From the NCBI GenBank assembly GCA_964432925.1, contig CAYSPM010000028.1:1-22230 (forward strand): a stretch of DNA of 22,230 nucleotides. The letters run 5' to 3'. The notes under the pieces were generated by a model. The model saw only the letters and a list, made by a program, of their open reading frames with translations, was not told the DNA's origin and ran no database searches. How positions within the stretch are numbered: position 1 is the first letter of the stretch; every line of letters starts with the position of its first letter. Source of the DNA: CAYNTC01 sp964432925 (lineage in GTDB: Bacteria; Planctomycetota; Phycisphaerae; Sedimentisphaerales; Anaerobacaceae). Positions 1-7,908 of this stretch are shown in pieces. The position numbers and the translations under genes are program-made.

Positions 1-859
1 AAATATCGTGCTGGCGATACATTTGAGGCATTTTCTCAGCCTCAATTCTGCCGGTAATCTCGATAATGTCACTGAATCCAGCTTCTATTGAGCTTTTCCT
101 TAGTTGTTGCTCATCTGGCCCGCCACCAACGAGGGTAAAGCGGATGTCGTATCCTTGGTCGCGTAGTATCTTTACGGCAGCTATTAGCAGTTCCACACGC
201 TTGGTGACAGATAGTCTGCCTACCGTTAGCAGTCTAAAGGTTTCTTTTTCCGCAGATACAAGGTTCTGCCCCTCGCTATTTTTAGAAGGGTGAAATCTGT
301 CGAGCTCAACGCCGTTTGGAATGACTTTTATCGCTGCAGATGGCAGGAATCTCAATGCGCGGTTTTTCAGTCCTTCACTACAAGCAACCAGACAGATGGC
401 CTTTGTCCAAATGGCTTTGAAAACTGGTCCCAGCAGCTTGTAGTCCAATTTCAGTCTGGCGTGTTTGCCCGGTACATCTGAGCCACGTAATGAGATTATG
501 TAGGGCAGTCTGTTTGCCGTTCGGTAGCAAAGCCAGCCTGAAGGGAAGCCAAAAAATGCGTGAACCAAATCGTAGTTGTTTTCCAGCAACAGCCTGTGGT
601 AGTACCCATGTGCTTTTACCAGCCACTCGATGACCTCGGTCTTCCGCCAGAAGTGAAGGTCTTTTTTGTGCAGGCCCACTTTATAGATTGTGATGTTCTC
701 GGAGAACTCTTCTTGGGAAAAGCCCGGTTTTGGCCCCGACGTTAGAACATCGACCTTCAGTGTTGTAACGTTGGCATACTCTCTTATTAGACACAGGTGT
801 GCATGCCCTGCTCCCCCACCGATAGGTGGGAACTCGTAATTAAGCATCAATATTTTCAT
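1..859 (-). CDS. Glycosyltransferase family 4-type (GT-B fold), partial at left edge
   Basis: The frame is open from an ATG at 859 to the left edge, giving about 286 codons; the C-terminus lies outside the window. The N-terminus (MKILMLNYEFPPIGGGAG) is the typical donor-loop start of GT4 enzymes. Further GT-B landmarks are SLRGSDV, VIPNGVELDRFHP near the domain junction and LLTVGRLSVTKR, which opens the nucleotide-sugar-binding domain. The expected E-x7-E motif would be beyond the edge. It probably transfers a sugar from a nucleotide-sugar donor during cell-surface polysaccharide assembly, in the cytoplasm; the sugar cannot be told. It starts 21 nt after the stop of a PEP-CTERM remnant and has no clear Shine-Dalgarno. 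A TGTACA-17-TATACT pair (892-897 and 869-874) just upstream could give a nearly leaderless transcript, but that is weak. Confidence 0.9.
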   Translation of the reverse strand, partial: MKILMLNYEFPPIGGGAGHAHLCLIREYANVTTLKVDVLTSGPKPGFSQEEFSENITIYKVGLHKKDLHFWRKTEVIEWLVKAHGYYHRLLLENNYDLVHAFFGFPSGWLCYRTANRLPYIISLRGSDVPGKHARLKLDYKLLGPVFKAIWTKAICLVACSEGLKNRALRFLPSAAIKVIPNGVELDRFHPSKNSEGQNLVSAEKETFRLLTVGRLSVTKRVELLIAAVKILRDQGYDIRFTLVGGGPDEQQLRKSSIEAGFSDIIEITGRIEAEKMPQMYRQHDI

Positions 860-880
860 ACGATGCTTAGTATAACAATG

Positions 881-1384
881 TCAGCGTTTTCTGTACAGCG
901 TTGCTGTGCCCAACCCTAGTAGGAGAATAATAAACGACGCTGGCTCTGGAATGATGCGGCTGACAGTCATCGTTTCGTTAGCGGGTGAATACTCAGCCAC
1001 GTACATTGCTCCATCCGGACCGAATGCGAGACCGCGTGACGCTGTTGTTACTGCGAATTTTACTGCTGTTCCGTCAGGCTCGACTTTCCACAGCGAGCTT
1101 GCTTGTTCGAGGTCAGACCAGCCGATTACAAATAGCTGGCCTCCAAATATACCGTACTGATCGAATTCAGCTCTTAAAGCGCCTGCTAACCCAGGAGAGA
1201 ACCTGTTTGCTTGACCTTCGCTGTCCAAGGAAAAAAGTCCGCTCACCTCCGGTGTATATCCAAATCTTGTTGCCACGTACATTAGGCCGTTGTAATCTGT
1301 TCCAGGGTCAAAGGCGATGTCAAAAGGTGCGCCCCGCCATTTGTCCAGCTCGGAATAACAGAGCCGAAATGTTAATCTGATTTT
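881..1384 (-). pseudogene. PEP-CTERM protein remnant, N-terminally truncated
   Basis: The C-terminus is a clear PEP-CTERM sorting signal: the tripeptide PEP (IIPEPASF), a short hydrophobic helix and a basic tail (YRKR). Before it is a repeat-like sequence with phrases such as LMYVATRFG, GLAFGPDG and AMYVAEY, as in NHL/SMP-30-like beta-propeller proteins. The first ATG is at 1282, giving 133 aa, but the protein-like reading (GAPFDIAFDPG) continues upstream of it to an in-frame TAA at 1385-1387. No ATG, GTG or TTG occurs in that upstream part and there is no signal peptide, without which exosortase substrates cannot be exported. The methyltransferase gene ends only 22 nt beyond the stop, so no room remains for a normal 5' end. 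I read this as a decayed or rearranged remnant; a short expressed protein from 1282 is less likely. Confidence 0.7.
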
Positions 1385-1408
1385 TTAGAAACGGCACTGG
1401 TTAGCTAT

Positions 1409-2149
1409 TCAGATGCTTATCTTCTTAGCGATGACATATAGATTTGTTTGAAGAAAGAGCGGCAATCGGCAAAAGTCTATGAGTTTGAAAATGTGAGCTA
1501 TCGGCCCAAATTTTCGTAATTTCTCGATAGTGAATTCATTTATAGGATTCATTTTTACAAATTTTGTGTGAAATCCATGTCTGGCAAGGCGTCTGCTCAA
1601 TTGCCCGGGTGTATGCAGCGACGGATGTGCTCGACGCCATCTCAGGGATTTCTTCGATAAAGTCTCAAAGATTGCGTTACTGAATTTGTTTGGTGTCTGG
1701 AAAAGGTAATAACCCCCTGGTCGAAGAATACGGTGAACCTCGCTCAAGTGTCTATCTATTCGGGCAATATGCTCAAATAGATCGAAGCTCAAAATTAGAT
1801 CGAACGATTTGTTCTCATACGGCAGTGCTTCTGCAGGTTGAACCTCCAGATGAATCTCACCGTATTTCCTGCGACCATAGGCAACTGCTTCTCGTGATAT
1901 ATCAACACCGGTAACATCATATCCCTGCTTTGTCAGTTCAAATACGATAGTGCCAATACCACAGCCGATTTCCAGTATTTTATCTGTCGGTTTTATTAAG
2001 TCTGTACGGGTAAGGAACTCGATATTCGTCTGAACGTTTCCACGTTGTTCTTTACCTTTCTGTAATCCTTCTCGCCAGGCCTCATCGTAAAGGGCCTGTT
2101 GCTTTTTTAGTTCTTGATCCATTGAATTTGTTGATGCGTTACTATGCAT
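1409..2149 (-). CDS. Class I SAM-dependent methyltransferase (Methyltransf_11 type)
   Basis: This 246-aa soluble protein carries the Rossmann-type SAM-binding motif I, ILEIGCGIGTIVFEL (about residues 59-73), then the acidic end of strand beta-2, VTGVDIS, and the post-motif SFDLILSFDLFEHI. LRPGGYYLFQTPNKFS is the typical strand beta-5 region. It therefore transfers a methyl group from S-adenosylmethionine to an unknown acceptor. The ATG directly follows the TAG stop of the upstream membrane glycosyltransferase, so the two are almost certainly co-transcribed and translationally coupled. No strong Shine-Dalgarno is visible. In a glycosyltransferase cluster the likely acceptor is a glycan, a lipid-linked sugar or a nucleotide sugar, but that is inferred from context. 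Confidence 0.88.
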   Translation of the reverse strand: MHSNASTNSMDQELKKQQALYDEAWREGLQKGKEQRGNVQTNIEFLTRTDLIKPTDKILEIGCGIGTIVFELTKQGYDVTGVDISREAVAYGRRKYGEIHLEVQPAEALPYENKSFDLILSFDLFEHIARIDRHLSEVHRILRPGGYYLFQTPNKFSNAIFETLSKKSLRWRRAHPSLHTPGQLSRRLARHGFHTKFVKMNPINEFTIEKLRKFGPIAHIFKLIDFCRLPLFLQTNLYVIAKKISI

Positions 2150-4081
2150 CTACTTACGTTCGAAGACAATGTGCTCTCCAAACATTCTGTGTCGAAGAAA
2201 CGGCCAGGCCGACACAGCCACAAAGCGTCTTGGCTGGACGATATTGTAGTTCGTCATCACGAATTCTCTAAAAGGTGCCAGAATGCTGTATCTTTCAGCC
2301 TCTTGCTCATCGAATTGTGTTGTTAGCATTTCACTCCATACTCTGTCGAAAGCATCCACCACCGTTTTGTTGTTTTGTGGTAAGAATCCTGGCTGTTTTG
2401 CTCCCATGAAGCCGGGCGGTGCAATTGGCCAAAGTTCATAGGGCGGCCTTTCAGTTGGTATATGGCGTTTGCGAGTATCGACAATGAATTTCGGCATCGC
2501 CTGCTTGAACTCATCTAACAGGGTGATAACGTCCTGGGCTAATACCTGCGGTGCCTGTCGAGTCGTAGTAAACGCCCGGGAAGCTGAGCTGAATCGTTGC
2601 GCTTGAACGTATATTCCTGGTACCCAGCCCCAAACGTAAATCTTGTCTGTCGGTTCGGAGTTTTCACGGATATAATTGCCCACGATCTCCCATGGTGCTT
2701 TTACATTTTGCTTTCGGCGTTTGGATGTTTCCTTAAGCTTCTGGGCATAACCTCTCTGTCTCTGGCCGTAGCTGCGTCCACTGTATGGACTCGTTGTTAT
2801 GCCAAAGAATATATGCCATGATAGCACTATCATCAGTAAAATACTGATCGTCCCTACAACAAACCACAATGTCTTCTCAGCAGCTTGAGCCAATCTGTCG
2901 TGATAAAGAGCCGTCAGATATCCAGCGAGCATCGCGGCTGAGGCGTTCATAGGTAAGTAATACTGCTCATACGAACGGGGGCTTATCCATACAAAAGCCA
3001 TATCCAGCACCCACCACACCGCTAGTAGCAGTACGAACCGGTCGTATGAGACTGGCGTAACCTTGTTGCCCCTGCGCCTTCGTAGTGCACCACGCACAAT
3101 TCTTACGACTATGGCGCAGACCGCCAAAGATATTGGCAATATAAGTTTGCTGTAGTATCGCAGGACGATGGGCCATTGATCAGAGAAAGGCACCATTTTT
3201 CGGCTTCGACTAATATAATCCGAGGCTGTTTTTGCTTGGTCCGTAGCTAATTTTACCGGGGCGGACTTCGTTAGTGTTTGCCACACGAACGTGTAAGGAA
3301 GATTCAATTGTACGTTCCAAGCCAGTATCCATATATAAAGTGGTGCAAGTGCCGCTATTGCCCCTGCCAGCAGAAGCGCGATGTCAAAGCCTGTTCGCTT
3401 CCAGGTCTTATTCTTCAGTACCGGTTGTAGCACGACAAATAGGCCAACTGCACCGATAGCTGAAACTCCTGTTGGTTTAAAAAGCGGCGCCCAAATCAAA
3501 AAAGCGCCAGTCAACATCGCCTGCCACCATTTGCTGTCGAATTGGTACAAAATGAAACAGCTAATCCCTATCACCATGTAGGCGATCATATACTGTTCTT
3601 TGACGTTACCGAACTTAGCAATCAGCGGCGCAGAAAGATACACTGATGCAACGATGACCCCTACGGCAGCAGCTAATGCACCAAAGAGCCTTCGCATTGC
3701 CACGAACATGAGCACTAACGCCGCTGCTTGAAGGATCATCTGGATTAACTTAGCCCCTGTTTCATTGAAACCAAATAGCCAAACACCCAACATGTTGACC
3801 AGTAGTGTTCCCAGCCGAGCACTTGGCTTTTCTTCAACGCCGATTTTTGCGCCAGATAGTATATGCGCAGAAGAGTAGACGTATGCGCCGCTATCGAATG
3901 GGCCGGGAGAGTTGAACTCAAAATATTTACCAAGGGAAAAGGGAATGCCCGCCAGAATGACTATCACCACAAGAGCAAAAATGTGCATTTGCTTTCGGCT
4001 TTTAGGTCGAGTCGTGATATGAGTATCATGCGGTGCTGCCTTTTTGTGTGGAGGTTTCTTTTGTCGGCTGGGCTTGCTCAT
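2150..4081 (-). CDS. Multi-spanning GT-C glycosyltransferase (family 39/83-like)
   Basis: This 643-aa protein has a lysine-rich cytoplasmic N-terminus of about 31 residues, a first membrane helix (MHIFALVVIVILAGIPFSLG), and an extracytoplasmic loop with acidic residues in SPGPFDSGAYVYSSA, where GT-C enzymes carry their catalytic aspartate. Roughly ten further hydrophobic helices follow, and a soluble C-terminal domain of about 190 aa contains IYVWGWVPGIYVQA. Such enzymes move a sugar from a polyprenyl-phosphate carrier to an acceptor on the outer face of the membrane. It overlaps the preceding GT2 gene by four bases (ATGA at 4081-4078). That pairing is meaningful: a DPM1/ArnC-like GT2 makes the polyprenyl-phospho-sugar that an ArnT-like GT-C uses. 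The sugar and acceptor are unknown. Confidence 0.85.
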   Translation of the reverse strand: MSKPSRQKKPPHKKAAPHDTHITTRPKSRKQMHIFALVVIVILAGIPFSLGKYFEFNSPGPFDSGAYVYSSAHILSGAKIGVEEKPSARLGTLLVNMLGVWLFGFNETGAKLIQMILQAAALVLMFVAMRRLFGALAAAVGVIVASVYLSAPLIAKFGNVKEQYMIAYMVIGISCFILYQFDSKWWQAMLTGAFLIWAPLFKPTGVSAIGAVGLFVVLQPVLKNKTWKRTGFDIALLLAGAIAALAPLYIWILAWNVQLNLPYTFVWQTLTKSAPVKLATDQAKTASDYISRSRKMVPFSDQWPIVLRYYSKLILPISLAVCAIVVRIVRGALRRRRGNKVTPVSYDRFVLLLAVWWVLDMAFVWISPRSYEQYYLPMNASAAMLAGYLTALYHDRLAQAAEKTLWFVVGTISILLMIVLSWHIFFGITTSPYSGRSYGQRQRGYAQKLKETSKRRKQNVKAPWEIVGNYIRENSEPTDKIYVWGWVPGIYVQAQRFSSASRAFTTTRQAPQVLAQDVITLLDEFKQAMPKFIVDTRKRHIPTERPPYELWPIAPPGFMGAKQPGFLPQNNKTVVDAFDRVWSEMLTTQFDEQEAERYSILAPFREFVMTNYNIVQPRRFVAVSAWPFLRHRMFGEHIVFERK

Positions 4082-5076
4082 CCCTTATCCCCACGATCCT
4101 TAATCGATTCGAGTATTTCCTTTATCACATACGTAGGGCGGTTCTGTGACTCATGGTATGTTCGCACTAAAAGCTCCGCAAGCAATCCCATTAGTACGAA
4201 CTGAATTGTAGCCGTGATCAACAGCGCAGTCAGGACTAATAGTGGATTCCTGTTCATAGACAGATGCGAAGGAGAGATAAACTTTTGATAGAGTACTACA
4301 AGACCCGATGTCACAGCCACAAGTGCACTTGCTGCTCCTAAACCGCCAAAGATGTAGATCGGCTTAGTTGAAAACGAACCTAAGAATTTGACCGTGATAA
4401 GGTCTAGTATTACCTTGAGTGTCCGTCCCAGACCGTATTTTGGCGCGCCCGAGGTTCTGTGTCTGTGGTTTACCTCGATCTCAACGATCCTGGCACCGCT
4501 CCAGCTTGCCAGCGCTGGTATGAAGCGGTGCATTTCACCGTACAATTTCGTCTCGGCTAAGACCTCTCGACGATATGCTTTGAGCGTGCAACCAAAGTCA
4601 TGCAGTTTAACACCTGTAATTCTGGCAATCAGCCAGTTGGCGATTTTAGATGGTACAATCCTTGTTATGAGTTTGTCGTGTCGATTTTTTCGCCAGCCAC
4701 TAACAACATCGAATCCCTCATTAAGTTTAGTGAGCATCTTAGGTATATCTGCCGGGTCGTTCTGCAAATCAGCGTCGATCGCAACGATGATTTCGCCCCG
4801 CGCGTGCTCGAAGCCGGCACTAAGTGCGGCTGTTTGGCCAAAGTTCCTACGGAAGCGGATTATCCGGATTCTTGCATCCTTCTTTTGCAACTGGCTCAGT
4901 ATCTCGAAACTATTGTCTGTGCAGCCGTCGTCAACGAACACTATTTCATAATCGTATTTATCGGCCAGGGTTTGTGTGATCTGCTCGTGAAGTGGGCCGA
5001 GGTTGTCCTGCTCGTTCAGAATCGGCACTACTACTGAGACCTCACGATTATTTTGCTTGATGTTTTCATCGACCAT
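4078..5076 (-). CDS. GT2 glycosyltransferase, polyprenyl-phosphate sugar synthase-like (DPM1/ArnC-like)
   Basis: The protein (332 aa from the ATG at 5076) starts with a GT-A fold domain: VSVVVPILNEQDNL, then FVDDGCTDNS, AIDADLQNDPADIP (the DxD-type metal site) and VVSGWRKNRHDK. Two hydrophobic segments near the C-terminus (FGGLGAASALVAVTSGLVVLY and LLVLTALLITATIQFVLMGLL) anchor it in the membrane, as in GtrB/ArnC-type enzymes. It likely joins a nucleotide sugar to polyprenyl phosphate. I chose ATG 5076 because GGAG lies 7 nt upstream; an in-frame GTG at 5097 would add seven residues and include that site within the coding region. It is the first gene of the minus-strand block and overlaps the GT-C gene by four bases. 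Confidence 0.9.
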   Translation of the reverse strand: MVDENIKQNNREVSVVVPILNEQDNLGPLHEQITQTLADKYDYEIVFVDDGCTDNSFEILSQLQKKDARIRIIRFRRNFGQTAALSAGFEHARGEIIVAIDADLQNDPADIPKMLTKLNEGFDVVSGWRKNRHDKLITRIVPSKIANWLIARITGVKLHDFGCTLKAYRREVLAETKLYGEMHRFIPALASWSGARIVEIEVNHRHRTSGAPKYGLGRTLKVILDLITVKFLGSFSTKPIYIFGGLGAASALVAVTSGLVVLYQKFISPSHLSMNRNPLLVLTALLITATIQFVLMGLLAELLVRTYHESQNRPTYVIKEILESIKDRGDKG

Positions 5077-5113
5077 GCTTTTCTCCAAAGGTATCACTCT
5101 GTTGCACTATACT

Positions 5114-5131
5114 AATGCCTGCGTCGGCATT
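5114..5131. repeat. Short inverted repeat upstream of the glycan block
   Basis: AATGCC and GGCATT form a perfect 6-bp inverted repeat with a 6-nt spacer, 37 nt before the chosen GT2 start. On the minus strand it lies between a poor -35 (TTGCAA) and a TAGTAT/TATAGT -10-like sequence, where a regulator could bind. The rest of 5077-5340 holds no gene; a TATAAT at 5238-5243 faces the plus-strand DUF4230 gene but has no recognisable -35. Confidence 0.3.
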
Positions 5132-5340
5132 TTGCAATAACGCCAGTCACGTTCACCTAACAGAATATCGGCTGTAAAGCCTGTACCTGGTAAGCCAAAA
5201 ATATCAGAAGGTCTATGGGAAACTGCTAATTGTCGAGTATAATGCGATGCAACCGTCTCGACAGCGTGCAGGTCTGGTTACAAAGGTAGAAGGTGGGATT
5301 TCTGTAGTCGGCCACAACAAAAGGCGAAAGGGTAGCACCT

Positions 5341-6000
5341 ATGTTATACGAGGTCTTCTATTTGATCGGCCTTGTGGGAGTTGCCATACTGGCATTTATC
5401 GTTGGAAAGAAACTCGCTAGACCGCGAAAAACACAGTCCAAAACAACTACTTTTCTGCTTAGATCAATTCAGGCAATTGCCGAATTGGCCGTCCTGGAAT
5501 ACATCACTGAAGGCGTCGCTGAGATCAAAGAAAAAAAGACCAGCCTAATTACAGTTCGTTGGAAGAGGGGGCTCTTAAGATACACAGCGAAACTCAAGGT
5601 CGGCTTTGATCTGGACCGGCTGGATTACGCAATTGATGATGTCCAGAAGGTAATTCGGATTGCACTGCCCAGCCCGAGAATACTGAGCTGTGAGATTTAC
5701 AATAGGAAGTTCTACAAGCTGCCTCTGGAAAAGGCCGAGAACATCCCATGGAAGGTAGACATCATCGAAGACTTCAGTTCCGAGGAAGTCCTCGCCCTTG
5801 ATGATGAAGCCAGAGATAGCGCTCTGCAAAACGTCAAAGAGTTCTACGTGCTGGACTTGCTCCAGGACAAAACCAAGCTGGCCTTTAAGAAGATTTTTTC
5901 GCTGTCTTATCCTGACTATAGCACAGATATATCAATTACAGGCCAAACCCAGGAACAGCCCGCCGGTCAACTTCCCGAGCAAAAGGCCTCCGAAAATTGA
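5341..6000 (+). CDS. DUF4230 domain protein, membrane-anchored
   Basis: This is a 219-aa protein with one N-terminal membrane helix (about residues 5-23, VFYLIGLVGVAILAFIVG) and then a soluble domain. The order of blocks fits DUF4230: a helical segment ELAVLEYITEGVAEI, a strand pattern RYTAKLKVGFDLDRL, then IRIALPSPRILSCEIY and a charged helical end. The tail, from about residue 200, is rich in Q, P and E and probably disordered. The family has no established function; members are usually anchored to the membrane with the domain outside the cytoplasm. The start is the ATG at 5341, with only a weak purine-rich stretch upstream. It is divergent from the glycan block and 142 nt ahead of the corrinoid adenosyltransferase gene, and nothing in the context reveals its role. 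Confidence 0.75.
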   Translation: MLYEVFYLIGLVGVAILAFIVGKKLARPRKTQSKTTTFLLRSIQAIAELAVLEYITEGVAEIKEKKTSLITVRWKRGLLRYTAKLKVGFDLDRLDYAIDDVQKVIRIALPSPRILSCEIYNRKFYKLPLEKAENIPWKVDIIEDFSSEEVLALDDEARDSALQNVKEFYVLDLLQDKTKLAFKKIFSLSYPDYSTDISITGQTQEQPAGQLPEQKASEN

Positions 6001-6038
6001 GCTTATACCTACGACTGGCAAGTGAGGCACTATTGGGA

Positions 6039-6066
6039 TTGCCTTACCGTGGTGTGTTCTTATACT
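6039..6066 (+). promoter_or_regulatory. Candidate sigma-70-type promoter for cobO
   Basis: TTGCCT (4 of 6) at 6039-6044 and TATACT (5 of 6) at 6061-6066 are separated by 16 nt. Transcription would begin about 70 nt before the cobO start. The interval is too short for a full cobalamin riboswitch and I see no such motif. Confidence 0.3.
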
Positions 6067-6142
6067 TGTACAATATCGTTCTTCAAGGTGTTTTTTACAT
6101 TTTTGATTTTTCATTTTTAGGCTTACACCTTAGTATGCTTTT

Positions 6143-6685
6143 ATGCTGGAGAAAGGCCTCGTTCAGATTTATACAGGTGGTGGTAAAGGCAAGACAACGG
6201 CTGCCTTTGGCTTGGCACTTCGCGCAGCCGGGCAGGGAAACAAGGTACTGATTTATCAATTCCTAAAGCCCCCGTCTTTGGATATCGGTGAGCGTTTTGC
6301 ACTGCAACTTGGAGCAGTCAGGATAAGGGTTGAAGCCCTTGATGTGCTCTGGGATATGGCAAAATCATTCGAAGACGAACAGGCCATTGCCAAAGCAAGG
6401 GCTGCAATCAGTGATGCTCTGAAGCGACTTGCGGAAACGGCAGAAAAAAAATTCTATGATGTTCTTATACTTGATGAGATTATCTATTGTATTTCAAAAG
6501 GATTGTCGAGTTTCAAAGACGTGAAATGCCTTATCGAGAATCGTGATCCTGCTGTTGAGATCGTTTTGACCGGCCGTGGCGCGAGCAAGGAACTGATAGA
6601 AATGGCCGACCTTGTCACCGAGATGAAGAACATCAAGCACCCATTCGATAAGGGTGTGCCTGCCAGGCGAGGTATTGAGTTTTAA
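6143..6685 (+). CDS. cobO: Corrinoid (cob(I)yrinic acid a,c-diamide) adenosyltransferase, CobO/BtuR family
   Basis: This 180-aa protein is a full-length member of the CobA/CobO/BtuR family. It transfers the adenosyl group of ATP to reduced cobalt(I) corrinoids to make adenosylcobalamin or its precursor, in the cytoplasm. The P-loop GGGKGKTTAAFGLALRAAG is at about residues 12-30, KVLIYQFLK follows, and VLILDEI supplies the Walker-B-like strand. The C-terminus TEMKNIKHPFDKGVPARRGI matches the strongly conserved family ending. No Shine-Dalgarno is seen before the ATG at 6143; an ATG 8 nt earlier is out of frame. No other cobalamin genes are in the window, so it may serve salvage or a distant pathway. 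BtuR and CobO cannot be separated by sequence alone here. Confidence 0.92.
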   Translation: MLEKGLVQIYTGGGKGKTTAAFGLALRAAGQGNKVLIYQFLKPPSLDIGERFALQLGAVRIRVEALDVLWDMAKSFEDEQAIAKARAAISDALKRLAETAEKKFYDVLILDEIIYCISKGLSSFKDVKCLIENRDPAVEIVLTGRGASKELIEMADLVTEMKNIKHPFDKGVPARRGIEF

Positions 6686-6776
6686 TAGCATTAGGATTTA
6701 TGTGTAAATGAGTGGATGTATAAAACGCCAATGTACCTTGTATATTTGTGCAAGTGCTTCCTGATGGAGTTTTGCT

Positions 6777-7517
6777 ATGTCTAAGAGTGTTGCTGCGATT
6801 ATTTGTGCTGCGGGGCCGGCCAGCAGGTTCGGCGGGAAAAGAAAAAAGCAGTTTCTTGATGTAGCTAACCGAGCTGTTTTTCTGCGAAGCGTAGAGTTAT
6901 TTGCCAATCGCCAGGATGTCAAGCAAGTTCTGCTGGGTATCCCGGAAGATGACAGAGAGATTGTCGAGGTAAAGTGGGGAGCGAACCTGAAATTCTTTGG
7001 CGTTAAAGTATTCTTTGGGGGCAATCAGCGTTTCGACACTGTCGTCAAGGCTCTGGAGCTTGTCAAAGATGATATTGGCCTCGTAGCAGTTCATGATGCC
7101 TGTCGATGCTGCGTAACTGAGGAATTGATTGAAAAAGTCATAGATGCTGCCACCAAAAGTGGAGCTGCAATACCCGCCTGTCCCATTACAGCAACCGTAA
7201 AAGAGGTAAAAGATGCCAAGATAATAAAGACAATCGATAGATCCAACCTCTACGAAGCACAAACTCCACAGGTTTTTGAAACCGGCCTGCTGAAAAAAGC
7301 TTACGACAATCTCAAGAATCTTGACCAGAATAAAATCAGCGACGATTCACAGCTTGTTGAGGTTCTGGATAAGCAGGTGACAATCGTGGAAACGGACTCA
7401 TCGAATATCAAGATTACATATAAAAATGACATAGCCATCGCCGAAGCCATCTTAAAATCCCGCCCAAAATCTAAGCACGAAGGCCACGCTGGTCCATATA
7501 TTGAGGCACAATGGTAA
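6777..7517 (+). CDS. ispD: 2-C-methyl-D-erythritol 4-phosphate cytidylyltransferase
   Basis: At 246 aa this is normal length for IspD, which makes CDP-methylerythritol from CTP and MEP in the non-mevalonate isoprenoid pathway. Recognised blocks are the CTP-binding N-terminus AAIICAAGPASRFGGKRKKQ, GGNQRFDTVVKALE, LVAVHDACR, YEAQTPQVFE, ISDDSQLVE and IKITYKNDIAIAEAIL. The usual AAGxGxR is AAGPASR here: the second glycine is lost, but the arginine and lysine matching catalytic Arg20 and Lys27 of the E. coli enzyme are kept. The normal DAARP is DACRC. GGAG lies about 8 nt before the ATG. The roughly 20 C-terminal residues after the last helix (SRPKSKHEGHAGPY) are not typical and are probably a loose tail. 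It lies between cobO (91-nt gap) and a small cysteine-rich protein gene. Confidence 0.9.
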   Translation: MSKSVAAIICAAGPASRFGGKRKKQFLDVANRAVFLRSVELFANRQDVKQVLLGIPEDDREIVEVKWGANLKFFGVKVFFGGNQRFDTVVKALELVKDDIGLVAVHDACRCCVTEELIEKVIDAATKSGAAIPACPITATVKEVKDAKIIKTIDRSNLYEAQTPQVFETGLLKKAYDNLKNLDQNKISDDSQLVEVLDKQVTIVETDSSNIKITYKNDIAIAEAILKSRPKSKHEGHAGPYIEAQW

Positions 7518-7618
7518 GCTCTGAAGACTGTTTATCATTCAGAAGTGCAAAAAATGTGAGGTGTTTACGGAGTGGGTAAAATTGGCTTAAAGCGGTAGTT
7601 TGTCGGAATATTAGAGCC

Positions 7619-7885
7619 TTGGTTAACGATAGAAGAAATACCTGGTCTGCAAGAATAAGAAGAACGGTCACCTCGGTATTGCCGGTCTCCAAGCGACGAA
7701 AAGGTCGCTGCATTCAATGTGGTGCTTGTTGTAAGCTGCCGAACGAGTGTCCCTTTCTCAGGTATAAACCAGATGGAACCTCTTATTGTTCTATCTATAT
7801 GGTCCGGCCATTGAACTGCAGAAAATACCCACGAGCCAAATCTGAATTCATTACCGAAGATACTTGTGGTTATAGATTCCAGTAG
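7619..7885 (+). CDS. Small YkgJ-like cysteine-cluster protein
   Basis: This 88-aa protein has a CxxCxxCC block (CIQCGACCKLPNECPFL, from about residue 31) followed by YCSIYMVRPLNCRKYP and TCGYRF. That spacing of eight cysteines is the pattern of the YkgJ / UPF0153 zinc- or iron-chelating domain. The likely role is binding a metal ion or iron-sulfur cluster; no substrate is known. The start is uncertain. No ATG or GTG occurs between the upstream stop at 7577 and the conserved part, so the TTG at 7619 is the best candidate, with only a weak purine stretch before it. The first 28 residues are basic and not conserved-looking. It is 101 nt after ispD and converges with the PEP-CTERM gene at 7909. 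Confidence 0.65.
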   Translation: MVNDRRNTWSARIRRTVTSVLPVSKRRKGRCIQCGACCKLPNECPFLRYKPDGTSYCSIYMVRPLNCRKYPRAKSEFITEDTCGYRFQ

Positions 7886-7908
7886 GGGTGTTTTTTTTCT
7901 TATGCAGC

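Noticed and set aside
4388..4951. Long plus-strand open frame opposite the GT2 gene
   Set aside because: It is antisense to a strongly conserved glycosyltransferase, and its translation has no recognisable domain.
6001..6142. Cobalamin riboswitch before the corrinoid adenosyltransferase gene
   Set aside because: The gap is only 142 nt, AT-rich, and shows no B12-box-like sequence or the needed paired elements.
7886..7908. T-rich stretch between the cysteine-cluster gene and the PEP-CTERM gene as a terminator
   Set aside because: A run of eight Ts is present but I found no stable hairpin directly before it in either direction.
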